From contig NC_037094.1 of assembly GCF_002994745.2 (NCBI RefSeq), positions 66,774,319 to 66,838,318 of the forward strand: a stretch of 64,000 nt of DNA, written 5' to 3'. Positions within the stretch are counted from its first letter, which is position 1. Every line of letters starts with the position of its first letter. This document shows positions 1 through 10,702 of the stretch, one piece after another. Under the pieces are notes generated by a model. It ran no database searches. It saw only the letters and a list, made by a program, of their open reading frames with translations, and was not told the origin of the DNA. This stretch comes from Rosa chinensis (taxonomy: Eukaryota > Streptophyta > Magnoliopsida > Rosales > Rosaceae). The translations under genes and the position numbers were made by a program.

Positions 1-1
1 C

Positions 2-124
2 CCACAACCACCATTCACCGATGGTGTCCCTTCCCCACCTTTCTCTTCGGGTGAATCCACCAACTCCAACCATATGGATGACCCCACAAACACAAATTGG
101 ATTCCTAATGAAGATGAGGATTAG
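2..124 (+). CDS. C-terminal tail of a truncated protein, probably Harbinger ORF1
   Basis: The frame is open from the window edge to a TAG at 122-124, about 40 residues, low in complexity and rich in P, S, N and T, ending in an acidic WIPNEDED. I see no domain in this short piece. Its position, convergent with the transposase, suggests it is the second (ORF1, DNA-binding helper) protein of the same PIF/Harbinger element. It could also be the end of an unrelated gene. The start is outside the window. Confidence 0.4.
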   Translation, partial: PQPPFTDGVPSPPFSSGESTNSNHMDDPTNTNWIPNEDED

Positions 125-261
125 GAAAATTAGGGAGTTATATATTTTAAATAATTGTATTGTTATGATTCAAATGCTTGGTTTTTGACTTATGTAATAT
201 TGGATTGATGAAATTAAAATTTATTTGAATAATACCCTTACAAATGAAAAGCTAAATGAAA

Positions 262-333
262 CCACACAAACATAATTAAAAACATTAAAACTATAGTAGA
301 ATCCACACAAACATAATTAAAAACATAAAAACT
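262..333. repeat. Two direct copies of an AT-rich 30-bp motif
   Basis: The motif beginning ccacacaaacataattaaaa occurs at 262 and again at 303, in the spacer between the two convergent transposon ORFs. The rest of 125-411 is AT-rich with no coding signal. Confidence 0.7.
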
Positions 334-411
334 AATAGAAAACACACACAAATAGCAGATCTAGATACTCCTATTGCCTTGAAATTGCCAAAAGTGTTGA
401 ATGAGGTATTC

Positions 412-1628
412 CTAAAGGTTGGAGTGACTGTGCTCAGATCTAATTTGTTGGTAGCGGTCCATGAATCCGTTCATATGATGAGCATCTCTACAAACAGGAT
501 CGAAGTCTCTACCGGTTGGTCCCTCCCATACCTCAGCAATCCTGGGCCTCATATTGTTATCCTCCTCATCATCGGACTCCAACTCATCATTGCTGTCTTC
601 AGGTCGTTCATTTTCGACAATCATGTTGTGTAATATAATACACGTCAACATAATGTATCGAAGGTCCTCTTTATGCCACCCACGAGCAGCTCCTCTAACA
701 ATACCAAACCGTGACTGTAATATACCAAAACACCTTTCTACATCATTCCTATACCCCTCTTGAGCCTTTGCAAACTCGATTTCCTTGGGGCGTTTAGGAT
801 TTCGAACAGTTTTCAAGAAAGTCGCCCATCGAGGATAAATACCGTCGACGAGATAGTACCCTAGACTGTGAGCTCTGTTGTTAACTTGGAATTGGATCAG
901 AGGTGCTCTACCGTCAACTTTGCCAAGACGTTCAGGTCGTTGCATGCCCCAGGCATTCCAAAGAATGCGTGCCAAATCCAGGTGTCGTAAGATGCAACTG
1001 CTTCTAGGATGATAGTGTGGATCAGTTTCCTACCACTATATTTTCCAGCCTAACCTGTCGGACAATTCTTCCATTGCCAATGCATACAGTCGATGCTCCC
1101 AATCATTTATGGAAAACCTCTCCTCTCAGCTTTGGTAAGAAGTCGTCTGAGGTCGGCTGCAGTAGGAGCGCAGAGGTATTTTGTTGAGTAAAGATCAACA
1201 ATTCCTCGTGTAAAGTGCTGAAGGGCTGCGACGGAGGTGGATTTCGTCATCCGACAATACTCAGTACATTGATCTGCCCCTGCACCGTACGCAAGCATTT
1301 GCAAGGCAGCTGTCATCTTCTGCTCCGGAAGCAGTCCGACTTTGCCGGTAGCATCTGACCTTTGAACAAAGTAACGATCATACTGGCAAAGGTCAGCAGA
1401 TATACGCTTGAAGAGATTGAGACTCATCCTGTAACATGTTCGGAACTCCAGATCTTTAAACACTGGCCGGTCGACAAAGTAGTCGGCCAACATACCTTTG
1501 CCCCTTTCTTCTCTAAGTCGTTCCTCATTTGGTGCACGACCCAGATGAGAACCGCGCCCTCAGTGTTGGTTTCCAGATTCTTCTGCGACTGCAGCAATGA
1601 CAATGGCGTTGGTGGCCATCATCTTCAT
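412..1628 (-). pseudogene. Broken HARBI1-like (PIF/Harbinger) transposase
   Basis: Reading on the minus strand from the ATG at 1628, a frame of 22 codons ends in TGA at 1562-1560. The same frame resumes with a region that includes MLADYFVDRP and runs to a stop at 1107. After a frame change comes a stretch with FFGMPGACNDLNVL (about 960-930), where the transposase carries a catalytic Asp region. A further frame change leads into 412-975, which contains GYYLVDGIYPRWATF, DVERCFGILQSRFGIV and CIILHNMIVE. These are characteristic blocks of the plant HARBI1 nuclease family (DDE_4 fold). At least one stop and two frameshifts mean no active enzyme. The family is strongly recognised; exact frameshift sites are approximate. 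Confidence 0.85.
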
Positions 1629-1783
1629 CTTAAGACCGTCGAATTTGATCCCACAAATTGTTCATTGCAACGAGGGAAATTTAGGAAATATGTAATGCTA
1701 GAGATATGAAAAGGGTGAAGGTTTGTTAAGCTCGGATGGTGTGTGTATGTAGTGAAAACATCATGTCTATTTACTGAAATTTT

Positions 1784-2040
1784 TCACACATAAAAGTGTC
1801 GGTGGGTTATCACTCACTCATTTCGAAAAATTGTCGGTGGTGTGCATGTGATAAAAGTGTCGGTGGATTTTTAAATTTTTTCACACTTTTCAAAAAACTT
1901 GTCTGTGGTGTGCATATGATAAAAGTGTCGGTGGAGTTTTAATTATTTTCGTACTTTTCAAAAACTTTGTCTGTAGTGTATATATGATAAAAGTGTCGGT
2001 GGAGTTAAAAAAAAAAAAAAAAAATGTCGGTGGACATATA
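1784..2040. repeat. Subterminal tandem array with core aaaagtgtcggtgg
   Basis: About four diverged units of roughly 60 bp each contain ataaaagtgtcggtgg followed by an AT-rich spacer, with a partial fifth after an A-run near 2010-2025. Alternate half-units read cttgtctgtggtgtgcat. They lie between the transposase and the inferred transposon end, where DDE transposons often carry transposase-binding repeats. Confidence 0.75.
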
Positions 2041-2254
2041 ATTTGTCTACCAATAAAATTTTATTTGGTTGCATTTTCAAATTGTTTATCAATACTATTT
2101 ATTTACATCATACATTTCTCATTTTTCAAAAAAAAAAAAAAATATTCAATGAACAGTAACTGACTGGTGACCCTGACCCAACGGGTGGAAGCAAAGATCC
2201 AGTGGCAGTGAATAGTTTCCTGCCCTGGTGACCCAACGGGTGAACTTGCTCTTA

Positions 2255-3868
2255 GGAATTAGGATTGCTGCAATTAGGGTTTGTTGCATCAATATGAAAT
2301 TTATTTATTTTAATGTCTTCAATTGGAGTGTTAAATCAGTAGGATTTGGATTTGGGTAATTGGGTTTTGTTTGATTGGGGGTTTGCTATAATAAGGGGGA
2401 GAGAGGAGTGGGACGGTCGGCGATGCTGGACGCGAACGCGAACGCGGTAGAGCGTTTGGTGGGGATGCTGAGCCACGGGTCGATGAGGCTGTTGATGATC
2501 ATGGGCGGACTGGGAAGGGGTTTTGGATTATTATATCAAGACACAAATTAATGATTGGGGTATGCCTTTCTGAAGTGTGAATTTCTAATCATTTGAGAAA
2601 GAGTTCAACATTTTGCTTGACAGGCTCTATTGCAACTTTGGTCGATTATATAGCATCTCTAATACATCTAAGAAAAGAAAAAAAACTTTGCTTCCATCAT
2701 CTTGATTTAATCTTCGTGTTTGCTTAATCTGACTTTCAAGGCTTCTGCTTGAAGCAACTTTGCGTACTCTTCGTGTTTGGATCAGTTTAGGCCTAGAGTG
2801 CTTGATCAAGTAGCGAAGGGACTTTGCTTTGCAAATTTCAGGTCTTGCTTTAATTTCTCCTCATTGTTTTAAATTATGATTGGTTTAATAGAAATAGAAT
2901 CATCGATAAATCAGTGTGTTGGTCGAAAAGTATAACTGGATTGATTCTAATGAAAAAAGTATTCAGTCTTTGTAAAGACTTTAGAGGCAGTTCAGAATCT
3001 TTAGACGCCTTCCAACATAGAAGTACCTTAAATGTCTATCACTAAAGCAAATACATAATGCATCAAACAGTGTTGTGGAAATACATTGAACGACGTGACA
3101 TCAGAGAATCAATATTAGAAGTTGAAATTATGTAAAATGTCGGATAATCGCAAAAAGAATTTCTCATGCTCTACTAATACCAAAAATTTTTATAAGTCAG
3201 TTATTAAAGTGTCACTGCAACCAAGTTCCTTATCTTGGGCATCGCCTGACTTCTGATAAACCCATATAGCAATTATATAATAATAACAATATTTAACACT
3301 TGACCATCTTTTCTATTACAACTTCAATTCCCCTGGAAGTTATGACTCGTAGAAAAATTGATCAAGTAAATATCAAAAGAGACTAAAATAGCGATAGAAG
3401 ACTACTGGATACCAACAATGATCAGCAGTTCTTGAACTAATAACCCACACGATATACCTTTATCCTCTATAGCTCTAATTATATATTCTACTGACCATGG
3501 TAAAAATTTGCAGGTCGGTGAGATGCATACTACCAATCTTGCAATATTTAGATCATTTTACGACCAAAAGACTGAATTGTAATTTCGGATAGTACCAACC
3601 TTACAGTATTGAGATTCTTTTTAGTGACCAGAAGAATATAATTGAAATGCTTTTATTTTCTGATGAACAATTAAATCCTAATGTGAGTCATCAAAAGGTC
3701 TGCATTCACACCCTATGTAAAAAGTAAAACTAATTAACCTCTGCCGTGCACCAAGTTTCTTCAATTGATCCTCGCAAAGTATGCAATCCAATACCCCCAA
3801 TTTACAAATGCACTGAACAACATAAAACAATGGAAATAAAAAGCATGTACCATATATAAGTATATAAC
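2255..3868. other. Intergenic, no supported gene
   Basis: Mostly AT-rich. A short GC-rich island at about 2410-2530 contains an open plus-strand frame from atgctggacgcgaacgcgaa (about 43 codons) that matches nothing I recognise. No introns, repeats or transposon ends are clear. The rest looks like non-coding sequence. Confidence 0.5.
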
Positions 3869-5331
3869 TGGCATTTCTTCATCAGGCTTCCTATCTGCTT
3901 GAAAGAACTCCTCAAGCGAGTAGGCCGTCGTCCGAGCCATAGAAGCAGCACCAGAAGCTTCTTGATTTGGCTGCAGCAATCAGTGTTCACCTAAAATATA
4001 CAGATCATGAATGGTTCTCCAAGGATTAGTTTCCTTATAATATATATTTGTTCAAAACATGAAAAACCATATGAAAAAGGTATAATCACAATAAAGGAAT
4101 CGAACAATGAACAAAATCAGACCAATAATTACAATCAATAAAACAAAGATACTGTGGCATTACAAACACCAATACAATACAATAAAGAACAGATCCTTCA
4201 TAAACAATCTTTCAATTCCCTAACTCAACAACTAATTTAGAAATATTTAATCTACATACAGGTACAGAAAGAAATAGACAAAACATTTCTGTGAAAGCTG
4301 TAGCTCAAATCCAGTTAACTTACATTCTTCTCCACTAGTTTTCGCTAGGAGCAAGATCGTCAAAGTCTTTCTCCTAATGCTAGAAACAACAGTATTAAGA
4401 CGGTTTGCAATCTGCAAAACATTTGAAATAACTTAAAAACCAACCAAACTGCTATTAGTTTACCTTAGTATTGGGGGTATCATCGTTGAAAGAGATGGAA
4501 GATGTGCAAATGAAAAGACCAACTCCTAATTACTTAACTGTTCTAACCACCTCTGCCACCTCATTCAAGAAGCTGGATTCCTTAAAGCCTTCTTTCAAGT
4601 ACATCCTGCAGGAGAATATATGGATGCCATGAGCTATGCATGCACAGATACAGACTAGGAGCAACAAAGAGTTCCCCTATTTTACCTTTGCCAAATTTAC
4701 AAATCTTGAGCAACATGCTTGAGAAATCCATCCCTAAATGGTGCCTTTAGACCAGTCACGAACCTGGAGTTAAATCAGATGGATAGCTTCTGAGCCAATG
4801 CTTTACATAAAGAGGTTTTCCCAGTCCCTGGAGGCCCATGTAAAAGAACAATGCTGCAAAGGCATAAAACAGATCCATAGATAATGAGAGAATTTCTTAG
4901 CAATCAAAGATGAGAAACGAAAAACCTTATGAAAAGAATACGATATGACATCATCAGCAAATGATCATGCTGCATTTTTTATTGTCATCTTTTAGTTTGT
5001 TAACTTGCCATTAAAATTGAAATGTTAATGACCAGTCTAAGGCTTTGAAGATCATATTATAATCATAGAACTATACTGGCATCCTTATTGGCTCACTTGA
5101 ACCACAAAATTTCATTCACACTCGCACACAGAATCACAGGAATTTATTAACCATAAGAAAGAGATCAAATTTGTAACTCAGGTTTGAATATAAAAATTTG
5201 AATTTCATACCGACACAGTTTTGAGTCCACCAGATTTAAGAGTTAATGCCTCCTTTGAATATTTGACGACCTGTGATTCATCATTGTGTCTGTAACCTTC
5301 CTCATACTCATTTTCTCTTCTGATATCTGAC
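3869..5331 (-). other. Series of exon-like segments of an unidentified gene
   Basis: On the minus strand there are short open segments with canonical splice borders. The first is 5331-5213 (acceptor ttattgtcag, donor gtatga), including RENEYEEGYRHNDES. Another is 4411-4324 (acceptor ttttgcag, donor gtaagt), including IANRLNTVVSSIRRK. A third is 3970-3869 (acceptor gctgcag, weak donor gttata), including ARTTAYSLEEFFQADRKP. A PCH2-like exon sits between them. I cannot name the protein or show that the pieces belong to one transcript. Near 4617-4545 an open stretch with GFKESSFLNEVAEVVRTVK ends in a stop. This may be a decayed gene or a real small gene. Confidence 0.3.
4764..4853 (-). pseudogene. 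PCH2: Isolated PCH2/TRIP13-like AAA+ exon with premature stop
   Basis: A single 90-nt exon with acceptor gcctttgcag and donor gttcgtg encodes [20 protein letters not shown], the Walker A (P-loop) exon of the pachytene checkpoint AAA+ ATPase PCH2/TRIP13, which remodels HORMA-domain proteins during meiosis. A TGA at 4777-4775 stands where the family has an Arg after the AQKLSI block. Neither the following Walker B exon nor the rest of the AAA+ module was found nearby. Intact splice borders point to a genomic duplication rather than a processed copy. Alternatively it is a highly decayed full gene. Confidence 0.7.
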
Positions 5332-6600
5332 AATAAAACAGTCAAAGAGACTTGTTAGAATTCAAAATCAAAGTTCTCAAAATGACTGTAAAGACTTCAC
5401 AAAACAGAACCAATGATTTAAACAACTCAATCTCATCGACTCGGAATTGGAACTTCAGAAAACATCTCCTAAAAAAACAAAAAGAATGGCACTTGCCAAG
5501 ATTGTGTTCCAGTATTCCCAGAACTCGTTCACTAACAAATGCAATTAGATAGCAAAAAACAATTAAAACTTAATGCAATCAGCTCAATGTAGGTCGTCAC
5601 TTGACCCAAAACATTGAAAAACCATAAAGTTCTATATTCTACGCAATTTTTTCACCAATCAAATCTAACTTCAAAAAAAGAACACACCAAGAACAGACTC
5701 TTTGTTTTGTTTTTGGATAATCAAACAGAGAGATATAAACAACCCACCAAGAAAGTCTGTTCAATTGTAATCCACAGCGATCAAAGATTTAAAATTCAAA
5801 GACAATGTAAACTAAAAATTGAAACAGAATATAAATTTAGAGAAGACAATCAAAACGAAGAATAGCATAAACTAAAATCAAATAAAGAAAGAAAAAGCTG
5901 GGAGCAAATTCAAACTACCACAGTGTCGGCAATAAATCTCATATATATCGAAAGAAGCAGAGCACGACGGAAATCACTTATAAAATAGAAAATTACATAG
6001 TAACACATGACCAAAGATATAAATACAGAAAACTCACTTTCAAAGAGATTTATATAAATAAGGACATGAGCCTAGACCCAAAAACTAAATTATGCAGGCC
6101 TGACTCCTAATTTTAATATAAAATGACCAAAATACTCGATCTCCAGAGACTTAACATCTACAGGCTGGGAAAATTGTAGGAGCAGGAACAAGGTAAAGCT
6201 TAGCAGAACCAAGTGAATCAGCAAGGTAGTCATGGCTTTTCTTCTTTGTTTCCTTCTAAAGTAGAAGTATTAAATAGAGATGGTCCTGAAAACGAAGAGG
6301 GATCTTCAAACGTGAAGAAGGAGATGGTATCAGTGTGGAGGATTAGGTGTCAAATAGGCAAAGAAGGAAAGGATTACGTGCAATAACATGAGCAATAAAC
6401 TAATAAGCCCCTGGAGGGTGGGACAGAAAGGGATTTAATTACATATCCCTGACAAATTTGTATAGTAACCAAATTTCGTGGTTTTTTATTTTAATTTTTT
6501 TTTGGCATAGTAGAATCACTGTTAATTACCATAGTCTAAAGGTATTTGAAAGCATGGTGCAGAATAGGCATTGGGTATTTACCTATTTCTATATGTGCCT
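5332..6600. other. Intergenic, no supported gene
   Basis: AT-rich DNA with several short open frames that lack codon structure or similarity I recognise. No transposon ends were found. Confidence 0.5.
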
Positions 6601-6617
6601 TGAAACTCTAAATTTTG

Positions 6618-6730
6618 CTATTGCTACTGCTACTGCTACTGTTCATGTTTATTGCTTCTACTGCTCCTGCTCCTACTCTTGCTACTGCTACTGCTCATAA
6701 TCCTGCTCCTGCTACTACTATTGCTTCTGC
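6618..6730. repeat. CTGCTAC/CTGCTCC simple-repeat tract
   Basis: Imperfect hexanucleotide array of ctgcta and ctgctc units. The reverse-complement units (gcagtagcag) occur on the same strand at 6905-7045 and 7412-7465, so the region could fold back on itself. Confidence 0.8.
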
Positions 6731-6904
6731 TACCTGAGATTCAATCGAAGGCTTCAATTTCATTCATGGATTGACAGATCTAATTGCTCCTGCTACTTCT
6801 ATTACTTGTTATATTATGCATACAGTTCATGCTTTTTTTCGGTTGCATTTGAACATATTGATGTTCTTAGCATAGTTATGGAATGTAGTTGTGTGTTATT
6901 AAGC

Positions 6905-7465
6905 AAAAGAAAATGTAGCAGAACACGAGTACAAGTGCAGTAGTAGAATTGGACGAGTATGAGTGTAGTAGCAGGATTGAACGACTACAATAGCAGGATT
7001 AGGCGATGCTAGTGCAGTAGCAGAACACGAGTACAAGTACAGTAGCCAAGGTTCTAAAAAACGCTAGGCGCTAGTCGGGCGGTGACCCAGGGACTAGCGC
7101 CTAGGGGCCTAGGCGGGGACTAGGCTGTTTTTTTTTTTTTTTTTTTTATAATTTTTAAATTATTTTAATGACATATAATAATATAAATGACAATATTTAA
7201 AGTCTAAAAATTAATTATAAATATAAAAATAGTCAAAATATAGAATAAATTAGGGTTTATGACCGCCTAGGCTCCGCCTAGAACCGCCTAGCCCGCCTAG
7301 TCCCCGCCTAGCCCGCCTAGTAGCCTAGCGCCTAAGGGAAACGCGTAGGCCAAAATCGGAGCGGTTCCTTGCCGCTTAGGCGGCCGCCTAGGCCTTTTTT
7401 TAGAACATTGGCAGTAGCAGAATTGGACGAGTATGAGTGCAGTAGCAGGATTGGACGATGAGAGT
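6905..7465. repeat. Degenerate minisatellite gcagtagcag...ggacgagtatga, split by a MITE
   Basis: Units of roughly 30 bp contain agtgcagtagcag, then attggacgagtat or aacacgagtacaa. The array runs 6905-7045, is interrupted by the element at 7046-7411, and resumes at 7412-7465. Confidence 0.75.
7046..7411. mobile_element. MITE-like element with terminal inverted repeats
   Basis: The 366-bp block starts ccaaggttcta and ends tagaacattgg, so the 11-bp termini are inverted repeats with one mismatch. Inside the left end are GC-rich motifs (cgctaggcgctag, gcctaggcgg) that recur inverted near the right end (ccgcctag, repeated). The centre is AT-rich with a T-run. A 6-bp cagtag flanks both sides (7040-7045 and 7412-7417), but the host array is itself made of cagtag, so this is weak as a target duplication. 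No coding capacity. Superfamily not assigned. Confidence 0.7.
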
Positions 7466-7469
7466 AGTA

Positions 7470-7625
7470 GAAGTAACATAAATGGATTATTCTAAAAATT
7501 AGAAAAAAGTAACATAAACGGATTAGTTTCAGGGGAAAAAAAAAGTAACATAAATGGATTATTCTCAGTAAAAAAAAAAGTAACATAGATTATTTTCAAA
7601 AAAAAAAGTAACATAAGGGGATTAG
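7470..7625. repeat. Short tandem array of agtaacata-aatggatta units
   Basis: Five or so diverged 25-30 bp units of gtaacataaatggattat separated by A-rich spacers. Confidence 0.75.
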
Positions 7626-7826
7626 AAGTTAAAATAAGTAGTTAAGGGTAAAAAAGTAAATTAACTCGTGACATGTGGCAAGTGGAGAGCAGATTGTCCT
7701 TATTTATAAAGATCTAATCCTTATAAAGGGATTAGAAGTCAAAAAAAGTAGTTAAGGGTAAAAAAGTAAATTAACTCGTGACATGTGGCAAGTGGAGAGT
7801 ATATTGTCCTTATTTGTAAGATTTAG
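7617..7826. repeat. Direct tandem duplication of about 105 bp
   Basis: Two adjacent copies (about 7617-7724 and 7725-7826) share ggattagaagt, agtagttaagggtaaaaaag, ttaactcgtgacatgtggca and agtggagag, then ttgtccttattt. They differ at a few positions. No open frame is conserved. Confidence 0.85.
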
Positions 7827-8452
7827 TCTTTGTATGTTTAATTCAATCTTTAAAAGATGTATTTGTTAAATCATCTTTTGTCAATAACTTATATGTAATT
7901 TGTTACTTATATAATCCAAGGCTCCGTATAATGGAGAAATGGATGCTCATAGATTTACATGCTGCTGCTTTGAGTCCTGCTCTCTGAGCCTTAGAATTTG
8001 TTTTACTTGTGATGCCCCGGATTCCCTCAACAGCTCTACCACGCACCACGAATCCTCCATCCTCGCCTTCTTAGATTTCCTCAAGATCGACAAAACCAAA
8101 CTTCTTAACCAAACCAACACCAATTCCTCCTCTCCTCCTTTCACAGTCTCTCTCTATGTCTCTGCACCTCCTCTCAAACAAAGTCTCTTCTCTTTTCACA
8201 GTCTCTCTGTCTCTGCATCGAAACAAACAGTCGGTCTCGCTATCACGGTTCTTATCAGCACATCAATGGCAGGACCGTAATTGAAAGGAAAAATTAAGGG
8301 CAAAATAATCTTTTCCTCCTCACATACGAACATTCTACAACAGTGACACCAACTTTTTTTCTTTTATTTTGTCAAAGAAAACCCAAAAGCTTTCCAGGCC
8401 CAAGATAAACTTATTCGGCTCATGTAAAATGCTCCGACAGTGACACCAACTT

Positions 8453-8654
8453 TAGTACTATCGAAAATATTCACTTGGTCAGTTATTGACTAAGAAAATA
8501 ATGTTCAACCACCCTTGGATGTAAATCCAATGGCAGAGAGAATTATTATTAAGTTGAGGTGTTTTGTTTTCCACCCTTTGATATAAATCTAAGGGTTATT
8601 GAGCATAAATTTTTTTGTCAGCAACTAACCAGGTGAACACCACTGTTAGTACTA
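8453..8654. mobile_element. MITE with about 70-bp inverted arms
   Basis: Both ends carry tagtacta (8453-8460 and 8647-8654). Inside, the left arm (attcacttggtcagttattg through gttcaaccacccttggatgt) pairs with the reverse complement of the right arm (gttcacctggttagttgctg through caataacccttagattta) at roughly 70 percent identity. TAGTACTA is palindromic, so it can be read as terminus or as target duplication (TAGTACTAT occurs in the same orientation on both sides, 9 bp). No coding capacity. Confidence 0.65.
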
Positions 8655-8950
8655 TATAGTAAATGAGTGTTCATATTGCGACCTCCAAATCTGCTCACTT
8701 AACCTCACTCTATTATGAATTATTAAATTATATATTTAACCTACTATAAAATGACTACTAAGAACAATAATTATACCCAAAAAATGTTATATTTATTTTA
8801 TGTAGACTTTTCAATTCAATAATATTAGATTGTATTCTTTATTATTTTCCTCATTTATTTTCATTTTCCAATTTCACTACATACTCGTTAAAGCATTCAT
8901 ATATGTTCAATAAGAATTAAAAATATGATTAAGATCATGTGACATAAAAA

Positions 8951-8983
8951 TGTATGATATATATAATATATATATATATATAT
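8951..8983. repeat. AT microsatellite
   Basis: Nearly uninterrupted (AT)n of about 30 bp. Confidence 0.85.
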
Positions 8984-9689
8984 GTTGACGCATATTGGTG
9001 AGAGAAAACAAAATAAATCCTATTATGATTTATGACCTAAATCTAAGTCTATCCATTATATTTGCCAAAAAAAAAAAAAAATCAAAAAACAAAACAGAGA
9101 GCTAGCAGTTAAAAAAAATAAATAAATATTTAAATAATTAATCATGAGTTACAAAAAATAGAGAAAAAAATAAATGTTAAAAAAATGATTTCTTCAATTT
9201 TTTTTGCACAACTAAAATAGAAAAAAAAAAGTTGAAAAAAAAAACCACATAATAGTTCATGTTATTTTTTTTATTGATTAGAAATTAATTTTTGAAACTC
9301 CATAACTTGTGTTTGATTTTTTTTAATTGAAAAAGAGATTTATGCATGTTGTTTGATTAAGAAATGTATATGTAGTTAAGATTTATAGAATAATTAAATC
9401 GTTGAAATGACTAAGTTTTTTATTTTAAAGATAATAATTTGTTTGCAAATTATATGAGTGAGGTTATTTGAAGAACTTTAGTGAGGTTTAGTAAGTAAAT
9501 TTAGTATTTAAAAATTTGATAAGAGATGTAAAAAACATAAAGGTCAAGTGAGTAAATTTGGAGGTTTCAATAGAAAAACTCATAGTAAATAGTCATAGTC
9601 GTCAACCAAATGTTAAATTGCGAGTGTAAAGGCACTTACAAAAGCTCATTTTTGGGAAGTGGTATGTACATAGATAGGAAAGGGTGAGG

Positions 9690-9993
9690 GATACATATTT
9701 GCTCGAATGTAAAAATTTTATCAAGAGAAAATCTTGGATTAAACGGTCGTAGTGGTTCATTAGTCTAACTATCCAATAAAAAAGCGAGATGTATAACATA
9801 CACCACTTTTTTCTAAACAATCTTTGCTCGATCATAAAAATTTACTTAGAGAAAAAAATTTAAAAAATAAAAAGAAACTTTACTTAGAGAAAATCTTGGA
9901 CCGACTCGAACCACTAGATTGGTATGATTGGTATGAATCGTTTGACAGTCCAATAAAACAACGAGACGTATTAGTGTATTACACAAGCCACTG
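9690..9993. repeat. Diverged tandem duplication
   Basis: Two blocks of about 130-150 bp share gctcga, gagaaaatcttgga, gtccaataaaa and a cgagaygtat region in the same order. The second copy is further split by an A-rich 23-nt insertion flanked by tttacttagagaaaa (9841 and 9879). A T-run of about 20 bp follows at 9994-10014. Confidence 0.6.
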
Positions 9994-10702
9994 TTTTTTT
10001 TTTTTTTTTTTTTTAATTTCAAACATGTATTGGTTTTCATGTAGTTAGAGACAAAAGAAACATTCAAACTCCGAATAAATAATCTTAGCCATTAAAACTA
10101 CAAGCTTCACCTCATGTAATCAACTGGTTGAACAAAAATTTTGAGGGGTAGCATAACTTGTCAAGCGCTCTTTAACTTTGAAGTTTTAAGTCATCGTTTT
10201 GTGAGTTCTCAGAAAGGGGTTTTGACTTTTTGAGAGTACAAATTTTCATTAGTAAGGATTATTCTCATAATGTCTCCGTAGTGCCTTTGCAGCAAATGAG
10301 GACTTGCTGAGTATCATACAATAATATATGAGATTTATCTTCTGACAAACATTGTGCGGTTAGATTTACCATCTGAGGAACAAGTAAGATTCAACATACA
10401 AAAGAAAAGAAAATCAAAATGTAAACAAAAATCTCAGCATCAATCTTTTGACATCCAACATTTGGAATTTATCTTAATGCCTACTTATTTAACTGCTCAT
10501 CACTCAAACTATAGGGAGAAGGCCGTGAAGGAATTGAACAATTTCATAGCCCAAATCTGATTCTTATGTGCTTGATTGATTAAATTAAAATTATCAAACA
10601 AATAACCACAATACTTTTCACAAGACAAGTAATGAGAAATGGATCCAAGAGAATGTCAAAGACTGCATAATTATGCGTCTCTTATTGCTGCATTCAACCA
10701 TA

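Larger units (their letters stand above)
1..2251. mobile_element. Decayed PIF/Harbinger DNA transposon, right part
   Basis: The block holds the tail of a plus-strand ORF (2-124), a convergent broken HARBI1-like transposase on the minus strand (412-1628) and a subterminal tandem array (about 1784-2040). Reading inward from 2251 on the minus strand the end is gagcaagttcacccgttggg, followed on the plus strand by TTA (2252-2254), the target trinucleotide used by PIF/Harbinger. The left end lies outside the window, so the terminal inverted repeat and the second TTA cannot be checked. The two-ORF layout is standard for the superfamily. The right boundary is inferred. Confidence 0.65.
7830..10702. 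other. Intergenic repeat-rich DNA
   Basis: A plus-strand frame at 7939-8280 is open for 113 codons, but its Ser/Thr/Leu-rich product matches no family I know and shows no promoter or conservation sign. The rest is AT-rich and holds the MITE at 8453-8654, an AT microsatellite, and a diverged duplication near 9690-9993. The final 300 bases are probably the 3' untranslated region of the minus-strand gene that follows. Confidence 0.5.

Noticed and set aside
7939..8280. 113-codon plus-strand frame
   Set aside because: Composition is Ser/Thr/Leu-rich with no recognisable domain, the region is repeat-rich, and an antisense frame overlaps it; not enough to call a gene.
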